DNA of 9,197 nucleotides from Candidatus Babelota bacterium (GTDB lineage Bacteria > Dependentiae > Babeliae > Babeliales > JABCYS01), in contig JABCYS010000032.1 in the NCBI GenBank assembly GCA_013290085.1, positions 1-9,197 of the forward strand, given 5' to 3'. A program made the position numbers and the translations under genes. This document shows, piece by piece, positions 1 through 4,997 of this stretch. A model generated the notes under the pieces. That model ran no database searches. It worked only from the letters and a program-made list of their open reading frames with translations, and was not told where the DNA came from. Position 1 is the first letter of the stretch. Every line of letters starts with the position of its first letter.

Positions 1-44
1 AAATTTGCTGCGATGAAGTAAAAAAAATTCATGGCCACGGCCGC

Positions 45-50
45 TATAAT
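45..50 (+). promoter_or_regulatory. -10-like element (TATAAT) upstream of the secreted-protein triplet
   Basis: A perfect TATAAT lies 58 nt before the first ATG of the secreted-protein genes. No TTGACA-like -35 hexamer sits 16-18 nt upstream; that stretch is an A-run (21-27). There is no TGn extension either. A GGCC-AC-GGCC dyad (33-42) fills the space just upstream and could be an operator. The expected transcription start is near 56-58, exactly where the leader stem described next begins. The -10 match is seen directly; promoter activity is inferred. Confidence 0.45.
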
Positions 51-56
51 GTACTA

Positions 57-107
57 CGCTGCTCCTCAAGGTGATTGAGGCTTGTTTGATATTTTGAGGA
101 GTAGTGC
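57..107 (+). promoter_or_regulatory. Structured 5' leader with two mutually exclusive hairpins, one masking the SD
   Basis: Bases 57-69 pair with 94-106 in an uninterrupted 13-bp stem (two G-U pairs), extendable by two more G-U pairs (70-71 with 92-93), with a loop of about 20 nt. The right arm contains the SD (GAGGAG, 96-101) and ends one base before the start codon at 108. An alternative 6-bp hairpin pairs CCTCAA (64-69) with a second TTGAGG copy (75-80) and would free the SD. Both folds use bases 64-69, so they cannot coexist. The base pairing is seen directly. A role as a riboswitch, thermosensor or protein-controlled switch is inference, and it matches no known riboswitch class that I recognise. 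Confidence 0.5.
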
Positions 108-494
108 ATGGGCAAAATTAAAATAACAATCTTTTTTCTATCGACCGTCATAAGTTTTTCAGTCGAAGCATTCTATCTTCGTAACAATTCTCAATACACG
201 GTATGTGTTGAAATAGTGCCTATAAACAAAGGAAAAAGAGATGAAGGTGCAAAGGAATATGTGGTATTACCGGCTAAGAGTCACGTTGAATGTGTGAGAG
301 GGCGGCCATCAAAAAACCTTCTTACCTTTGTTTATCTGGATGAAAGTGATTTTCCGGTTTATATGGTTCCCAACATGTTTGTTGAAGAACGTATGAGCGA
401 GAAGGTTGAGGTGATTGATGTCATTATGCCAATGAATAATTTTAATGTTGAAAAGATACGTTCAATCTTTGGAACCAATGCTGTTCGTGTTTAA
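108..494 (+). CDS. Short secreted protein, paralogue 1 of a tandem triplet
   Basis: This 128 aa protein belongs to no family I recognise. It opens with a basic K3-I-K5 start, a hydrophobic core (residues 6-18) and V-E-A21|F, a convincing Sec signal peptide with cleavage after A21. The mature part starts with F-x-x-N-N-S, then alternating hydrophobic residues (about 30-38) and a V-L-P-A motif (53-56), suggesting a small beta-rich domain. Cysteines at 33 and 62 could form a disulphide after export. The N-terminal half aligns with the two following genes, but the C-terminus is shorter and lacks their VPFFWxGAK(I) tail. The start is fixed by GAGGAG at 96-101, six nt before ATG, and this SD can be masked by the leader stem. 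It lies 11 nt upstream of paralogue 2 and is probably co-transcribed with it. Location (periplasm, surface or host) is unknown. Confidence 0.8.
   Translation: MGKIKITIFFLSTVISFSVEAFYLRNNSQYTVCVEIVPINKGKRDEGAKEYVVLPAKSHVECVRGRPSKNLLTFVYLDESDFPVYMVPNMFVEERMSEKVEVIDVIMPMNNFNVEKIRSIFGTNAVRV
114..144 (+). repeat. 31-nt direct repeat in the signal-peptide coding region (copy 1; copy 2 at 512-542)
   Basis: Bases 114-144 and 512-542 are identical over 31 nt, covering codons 3-13 of paralogues 1 and 2. The corresponding segment of paralogue 3 (from about 1004) starts with the same bases but carries several substitutions. Conservation falls sharply after the signal-peptide codons. This is a coding repeat left by tandem duplication, not a mobile element. 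Confidence 0.85.
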
Positions 495-505
495 AAGGGG
501 AATTT

Positions 506-967
506 ATGAATAAAATTAAAATAACAATCTTTTTTCTATCGATCTTCATTAGTTTTTCAACCGAAGCATTCTTTGTTGCTAACAAATCGCCCTACGAGGT
601 AACGGTGGAATTTTGTTTGCCAAATGGTGAGCACGATGCTTTTTTAACGCTACCAGCTGGCGGCTTGACAACTATTCGTTCTTGTGAGGATCCACAACTT
701 CCTCACTTTTCAGAATACATGCTTAACATTGTTTTTATGCAAGGTAAAACACCGGTGTATCACTCTTTTTTAGGAACTCCTCTTGCTAATATAGGAGAAA
801 ATATGTGCTTACTTTTTTCAACGGATTGTGGGATGGAATTTATTGCGGCAACCGCTGCAATGAAGCTAGCGATTAAAAATACATCTTTAGTACCGCTGAG
901 TAGTGTGCCGTTCTTTTGGAGTGGTGCGAAAATCAAGGTTCCTCAAGGGAGCACGAACCTTTCTTAA
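506..967 (+). CDS. Short secreted protein, paralogue 2 of a tandem triplet
   Basis: This 153 aa protein has no recognised family. Residues 1-21 form a signal peptide nearly identical to that of paralogue 1 (KIKITIFFLS core, T-E-A21|F). The mature part begins FFVANKSPY and continues with a V-x-V-E-F strand (32-36) and L-P-A (49-51). A hydrophobic middle and four cysteines (37, 60 and two near 110-120) follow. Its C-terminal P-L-S-S-V-P-F-F-W-S-G-A-K-I segment is shared with paralogue 3. The start is set by AAGGGG (495-500), five nt before ATG; this SD differs from the GAGGAG used by paralogue 1 and is not in an obvious stem. It follows paralogue 1 by 11 nt and precedes paralogue 3 by 30 nt. 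Export is well supported; function is unknown. Confidence 0.8.
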   Translation: MNKIKITIFFLSIFISFSTEAFFVANKSPYEVTVEFCLPNGEHDAFLTLPAGGLTTIRSCEDPQLPHFSEYMLNIVFMQGKTPVYHSFLGTPLANIGENMCLLFSTDCGMEFIAATAAMKLAIKNTSLVPLSSVPFFWSGAKIKVPQGSTNLS

Positions 968-997
968 AGGTGTGCAAATTTTTTAAGGGGTATACCT

Positions 998-1471
998 ATG
1001 CACAAAATTAAAACAACAATCTTTTTGTTATTGATTTTCCTTAGTTTTCCAGTCGAAGCATTCTTTCTCTGCAATAAATCTCCGTTCGATTTAATAGTGG
1101 AATTTTGGTCGCCAATCAATGCAAAGAATGAATACACAAAAAATGACTTTTTAATGCTACCGGCCAGTCGTATGACAGATATTGTTCCTTACGAAGATTT
1201 TAGGTATCCGCCTTTTTCTAACTACATGCTTAAATTTGTTTGTTTTGATAAGGAGAGAAAAATTGTAGGTGCAACCAGTAGAGTTTTAGTTAAGGATATC
1301 AACGATAATACGTTTCTAGTTTTGTTAGCAGAGCCGCTTGAGATTAGATCTCTTAAGGCAACTCCTCAGATGAATGAGGCAGCCAAAAAACACATTGCAT
1401 TATTGCCACTAACAGCGGTACCGTTCTTTTGGGGCGGCGCGAAAATCCAAAACTCTTACTTTAAAAGTTAA
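998..1471 (+). CDS. Short secreted protein, paralogue 3 of a tandem triplet
   Basis: This 157 aa protein is the third tandem copy. Its signal peptide (residues 1-21, KIKTTIFLLL core, V-E-A21|F) is followed by FFLCNKSPF, then V-E-F-W-S-P (34-39) and a M-L-P-A motif, so the mature start aligns closely with paralogue 2. The C-terminus repeats the L-P-L-T-A-V-P-F-F-W-G-G-A-K-I segment. The central region is more charged and contains isolated hydrophobic strands, compatible with a small beta-sandwich; that fold is a guess from the residue pattern. AAGGGG (985-990) lies seven nt before ATG. The TAA stop overlaps the stop codon of the convergent membrane-protein gene on the other strand. I recognise no enzyme motif. 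An envelope or host-interaction role is plausible but inferred only from export and duplication. Confidence 0.8.
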   Translation: MHKIKTTIFLLLIFLSFPVEAFFLCNKSPFDLIVEFWSPINAKNEYTKNDFLMLPASRMTDIVPYEDFRYPPFSNYMLKFVCFDKERKIVGATSRVLVKDINDNTFLVLLAEPLEIRSLKATPQMNEAAKKHIALLPLTAVPFFWGGAKIQNSYFKS

Positions 1472-1484
1472 GAACGTTTCTTAA
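1468..1484. terminator. Short inverted repeat across convergent stop codons, possible weak terminator
   Basis: TTAAGAA (1468-1474) and TTCTTAA (1478-1484) form a perfect 7-bp inverted repeat with a CGT loop. It covers the stop codons of both convergent genes. Read on the minus strand, it is followed by CTTTT, a short U-tract; on the plus strand there is none. Only one G-C pair supports the stem, so termination would be weak. No better terminator is visible at this junction. Confidence 0.3.
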
Positions 1485-2109
1485 AACTGTTCAAAAAGAA
1501 AAGAACCATCCCACTTAACAGCGCGGCAAAGAAACACCAGACAGACCCATAGGCATGGTGCCAAAAAAAATAAGAGGCAAGGAGCGCCGCTCCAACGCTA
1601 ACACCAAAAACCCAAAAGTAGCGGATGCTTGAAACGAACCACGGTACAATAACCGGAATGGTATACAGTAGGTACCCCCAGGTAAGATACGCAGGCATGT
1701 CATGGGCGTAGACAATATTATCGTTAGAAATGGTAGGAGCTACCGGATATATGATCAATAAACTCGCCAGATAGCCAGAAACAAGCCCACCACCAATAGC
1801 CAAGAATCGTATGATCTGTTTTCGTGTTTTATCTTTTTCTAAGAGCCAGACCGAGAGTGGTATCCACGCAGGCCAAACAATATAAGCGAAAAATAAAAAA
1901 AGGTAGGTTGCTAAATGTTGCAAGGATGCATAGGCCTCTTGTTGTAACGAGAGCCATACTAACCCTTCACTTGCCTGTTGTATGGCAAAAAAGAGTGGCA
2001 CCAGGGCAAGCATGAGTTGAGTTTTTGCTTTTACCGTTTTTATTGTTAATGCACCGATCACCGTAAGCAGTGCCGCCGAGGTAAAACTTGCTGCTGCAGA
2101 AAAACACAT
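1468..2109 (-). CDS. DUF6629-like seven-helix membrane protein
   Basis: This 213 aa protein is almost entirely hydrophobic, with about seven membrane segments (roughly 5-23, 31-55, 66-90, 100-122, 139-158, 163-182 and 187-207) and a basic KKRS tail. The N-terminal MCFSAxASF, the FAxQQxxEGLVWL motif (41-53), the WPxWxP motif (79-84) and the C-terminal SVWCFFAA motif (189-196) match my recollection of the DUF6629 family, whose function is unknown. The full family length seems present. AAGGAG (2118-2123) lies eight nt before the ATG. It follows the aldolase by 22 nt and is probably the last gene of the bamA operon. The conserved Gln, Glu, Trp and His residues inside helices could bind a ligand or substrate, but no reaction can be assigned. 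Confidence 0.8.
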   Translation of the reverse strand: MCFSAAASFTSAALLTVIGALTIKTVKAKTQLMLALVPLFFAIQQASEGLVWLSLQQEAYASLQHLATYLFLFFAYIVWPAWIPLSVWLLEKDKTRKQIIRFLAIGGGLVSGYLASLLIIYPVAPTISNDNIVYAHDMPAYLTWGYLLYTIPVIVPWFVSSIRYFWVFGVSVGAALLASYFFWHHAYGSVWCFFAALLSGMVLFFLNSFKKRS

Positions 2110-2131
2110 TTTCTTCTCTCCTTTTTAAAAA

Positions 2132-3046
2132 TCATGACAAATATTTGAGCGCTTCATCGACCGTTTTATTTTCCAAGGTTATTGCTGCAATCGCCTGAGT
2201 CATTGCGATGGCAGATTTATTATCGCGTGCGTGAATATTTCTTCCGGTGGCGTTACCAGAAACATGCCCAATGTGAATTTGATCATACAAGGTTTGTAGA
2301 AAAATCTTCGGCTCAACAGTTTTTCCACCTGAGCAAATTAATTTTGTTTTTCCCGCAGCTTCTGAGGCGACTGCAAGCCACTGAGCTGAAGTGAGAGCAT
2401 CAGCATCCGGTGGATTAATTTTCGCAAAGTCCGTGCCAAGTGATGCAGCAACCCCTGCAGCTCCTGCAATGAGCGAACCTTCATGCTCCTTTTTGACCGC
2501 CTTGCCGCGAGGATAAAGCCATACCACGGTAACAAGACCATGTTGATGCGCCTGCCATACCGCCTGAGCTGCTTGGTTGAGCATTTCAGATTCAAACTCA
2601 CTTCCCAAATAGATGGTATAACCAATACCACGAATATTGAGACCAGAATTTTTTTTGAACGCAACTACATCTTCAACAGTCCAGAGTGCGGTACTTAACG
2701 GATCGCGCTGCTGTGTAGTCACCAGATTGGTCTTGCCATTTATTTTTACAATGTAGTTAACCGAGTTGTACTGCTTCCCATAACGCGCAATAAGGCCAAG
2801 ATGAGTGGCAAATGCACCAATGCGACCCTGCGCAGCAATTTTAAAAAGATGTTCAGGGTTGTTGGCCTCAGGAGAAATCCCCGGCCCATAAAAATCAGCA
2901 TTTAAATGTTCAATCTTTTGGTCGGCAGCAAAAAGCATGAGGCGCCCGGTATCATGAGTGATGGCGGAGTAGTTGGTTGCGTATTCTTTTTCCTGCGCCT
3001 TAGGAACATCCACGGGGATTTCAAGAGAAAAGACATTTTTTTTCAT
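2132..3046 (-). CDS. Class I (Schiff-base) aldolase, FbaB/DhnA type (probable fructose-bisphosphate aldolase)
   Basis: This 304 aa cytoplasmic protein has a TIM-barrel aldolase pattern. A-A-D42-Q-K-I-E-H resembles the substrate-binding aspartate strand. G-Y-T-I-Y-L-G-S-E (142-150) and V-V-W-L-Y178-P-R-G (174-181) match the FbaB/archaeal class I family, with Y178 as the likely catalytic tyrosine. D-F-A-K209-I-N-P-P carries the probable Schiff-base lysine. C-S-G-G (238-241) and G-N-A-T-G-R-N (264-270) should bind substrate phosphate. The predicted role is reversible cleavage of fructose 1,6-bisphosphate to dihydroxyacetone phosphate and glyceraldehyde 3-phosphate, but related enzymes act on other sugar phosphates, so the substrate is unproven. 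AGAGGAAG (3050-3057) overlaps the upstream ftsI stop codon and lies nine nt into the gap, indicating co-expression with division genes. Confidence 0.8.
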   Translation of the reverse strand: MKKNVFSLEIPVDVPKAQEKEYATNYSAITHDTGRLMLFAADQKIEHLNADFYGPGISPEANNPEHLFKIAAQGRIGAFATHLGLIARYGKQYNSVNYIVKINGKTNLVTTQQRDPLSTALWTVEDVVAFKKNSGLNIRGIGYTIYLGSEFESEMLNQAAQAVWQAHQHGLVTVVWLYPRGKAVKKEHEGSLIAGAAGVAASLGTDFAKINPPDADALTSAQWLAVASEAAGKTKLICSGGKTVEPKIFLQTLYDQIHIGHVSGNATGRNIHARDNKSAIAMTQAIAAITLENKTVDEALKYLS

Positions 3047-3055
3047 TCGCTTCCT

Positions 3056-4678
3056 CTAAATTATTTTGTCATGGATTAAAACTTTTTCTGCGACCTTTTC
3101 AAAAAGAGGCGCTGCTACGGTAGCAGCATACACTTTGTGAGGAGAATCTTTTACAAAGGTAACAATAACTCGTTTGTAATCACCTTTTTCAACCACACCA
3201 GCAAAAGAATAGGTAAGATGGTCAGTGTATTTTCCATTCTGAGCAAGCTTAGCAGTACCTGTTTTACCCATAACCCGATAACCTTTAATACGTGCGTATT
3301 GTCCCGTTCCTTCTTCAATCGCCTTTTCTAAAATGTTTCTCATGGTGGCGATGGTTTTAGCAGAATAGATAGGCTTGGCCGATTTCTTCTCTGGAGCAGT
3401 AAGGAGAAGTTTTGGTTCAACAAGATAGCCATTACTAGCAATAACACTAAATGCCTGAGCAAGTTGTAAAAGTGATGAAGTAATTTCATACCCAAACGAG
3501 AGAACGATGACAGATCCTCGCGACCATTTTTTTGGCGGGTTAACAAAACCTGGTTGTTCACCGGGCCAGCCAAGTGACGTTTTTTTCCCAAAACCAAGAC
3601 GCTTGTAATGGTCATACAATTTTGGCCCAAGGCGTAAAGCAACCTTAGCAACCCCAAAATTATTTGATTCAGCAATGACTGTTTCAAAAGATGCGATGCC
3701 TAAAGGATGTACGGTGGAAAATGGAATACCATTGACAGAACCAATCTTGATATTTTCGCAATCGATTAATTCATCGGCGGTTACCACACCTTCTTCGAGC
3801 GCAGCAAGGGCAAGGAACACTTTTATGATAGACCCCGGCTCATAAACATCGGTTACTAATTTATTTTTCGTGAGTTCCATATTTATTTTTGTACTATCGT
3901 TGGGATCAAAGTTTGGATAGCTGGTCATGGCAAGAATTTCACCATTGGCCGGATTGAGAATGATGATGCTTCCTTCCTTGGCCTCAAACTTCTCAACGGT
4001 GTTTTTTAATTCTTCATGCGCTAAAAACTGTAAATCACTATCGATCGTTAATTGAATCGGAGCCCCGTCATGTCCCTCAACCTTGGTTTCCTTTTTAAAA
4101 TAGAAATGACCTGAGCGTGCATCTTTATCCAACATGTGGGTGGAGGCCTTACCGGCAAGGGTATTGTTATGAAGAAGTTCTATACCAAACATGCCAACAT
4201 TATCGATATCAGTGATACCGGTGATTGCTCCTGCCGATGCTAAAGGATAATAGCGGCTTGGTTCTTTAAGGAGAAAGATATCTTCAAGACCACTTTTTTG
4301 AATAAGTTCTACCTGGTCAGGAGTTAATTTTCGTTTGATGTACATAAAATGACCTTCTGCTTTTTTCAGACGATCAACAGCCTGTGGGAAATATTTCTTC
4401 AAAAAAGAAATGAGTTTTTTTCGATCCTTTATTTCTTTAGGCAAAATAAAAGCCGATAAACTATCTTGATTCACTGCCAGTGGATTGCCCAAGCGATCGA
4501 GAATTTCTGCTCGTGGCGGCATGGTGGTAACGGTAACGTGGTATTGTTTGTTAGCCAGGTCGGCAAAAAAGGCCCGCTGCTTTATTTGAATCGAGTAAAG
4601 GTTGAATAAAATGAGAAGATAGAGCAGGCAGAAAACAAAGAAAATAAGACTGGTTCTAATTTTATAATCGTGGGTCAT
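3056..4678 (-). CDS. ftsI: Septal peptidoglycan transpeptidase FtsI (class B penicillin-binding protein)
   Basis: This 540 aa protein has a short cytoplasmic N-terminus, one membrane anchor (about 10-30) and the class B PBP dimerisation domain opening with P-R-A-E-I-L-D-R-L-G (55-64). The transpeptidase domain follows from about 205. All three catalytic motifs are intact: S283-I-I-K286 (nucleophile serine), S338-N-N340 and K472-T-G474. The R-G-S-V-I-V-L-S-F-G-Y segment (387-397) is also typical. It cross-links peptidoglycan stems in the periplasm. An FtsL-like gene directly upstream favours septal FtsI over elongation PBP2. The ATG overlaps the ftsL stop (ATGA, 4675-4678) and has no visible SD, so translation is probably coupled to ftsL. 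No PASTA domains are present, and the length is normal for the family. Confidence 0.93.
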   Translation of the reverse strand: MTHDYKIRTSLIFFVFCLLYLLILFNLYSIQIKQRAFFADLANKQYHVTVTTMPPRAEILDRLGNPLAVNQDSLSAFILPKEIKDRKKLISFLKKYFPQAVDRLKKAEGHFMYIKRKLTPDQVELIQKSGLEDIFLLKEPSRYYPLASAGAITGITDIDNVGMFGIELLHNNTLAGKASTHMLDKDARSGHFYFKKETKVEGHDGAPIQLTIDSDLQFLAHEELKNTVEKFEAKEGSIIILNPANGEILAMTSYPNFDPNDSTKINMELTKNKLVTDVYEPGSIIKVFLALAALEEGVVTADELIDCENIKIGSVNGIPFSTVHPLGIASFETVIAESNNFGVAKVALRLGPKLYDHYKRLGFGKKTSLGWPGEQPGFVNPPKKWSRGSVIVLSFGYEITSSLLQLAQAFSVIASNGYLVEPKLLLTAPEKKSAKPIYSAKTIATMRNILEKAIEEGTGQYARIKGYRVMGKTGTAKLAQNGKYTDHLTYSFAGVVEKGDYKRVIVTFVKDSPHKVYAATVAAPLFEKVAEKVLIHDKII

Positions 4679-4941
4679 TGGTTTAATTTTCGTACTTGAG
4701 AAAGAGCAACTGGTTCCATACGTAATTGGGACTTGGCAAAATCTTTTACCATCGAAGGATTCACGTGCGCGTGATATTGTTGTGTTAACAGCTTCTTTTT
4801 TTCGTGTAACTCTTCACGGACTCGTTCCTTTTTCTGTTTTTCATACGACAAGCTGATGAAACGGTTTTGCTTATGAATAATGAGCACAATAAAAAGTATG
4901 TGAGTCGAAAAAAATAAGGCTGCGAAAGTTTTTCTTTTCAT
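4675..4941 (-). CDS. ftsL: FtsL-like divisome protein
   Basis: This 88 aa bitopic protein has a K-R-K cytoplasmic tip, one membrane helix (about 5-22) and a charged periplasmic coiled coil (about 28-58, rich in E, K, R, Q and L). It ends with V-K-D-F-A-K-S-Q-L-R-M-E-P (65-77), which resembles the A-x-x-x-L-x-M end of FtsL proteins. In the family, FtsL pairs with FtsB and recruits or activates FtsW/FtsI at the septum. Sequence identity across FtsL proteins is very low, so the call rests on topology, size and its position directly before ftsI with a 4-nt overlap. TAGGAG (4948-4953) lies six nt before the ATG, and the gap to bamA is 56 nt without a convincing terminator. The alternative is another small DivIC/FtsB-type coiled-coil protein. 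Confidence 0.7.
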   Translation of the reverse strand: MKRKTFAALFFSTHILFIVLIIHKQNRFISLSYEKQKKERVREELHEKKKLLTQQYHAHVNPSMVKDFAKSQLRMEPVALSQVRKLNQ

Positions 4942-4997
4942 CAGGAACTCCTACGCCTCCATGATACTTTTTTCCCTCACTAAGAAACAACAATCTT

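Noticed and set aside
1..21. Possible end of an upstream plus-strand gene (frame 1 reads K-F-A-A-M-K then TAA at 19-21)
   Set aside because: Only six residues are visible, so an open frame this short is expected by chance. It is plausible but not supportable.
33..42. GGCC-AC-GGCC as a terminator of an upstream gene
   Set aside because: The stem is four bp with a two-base loop and no T-run follows. It is at best an operator-like repeat.
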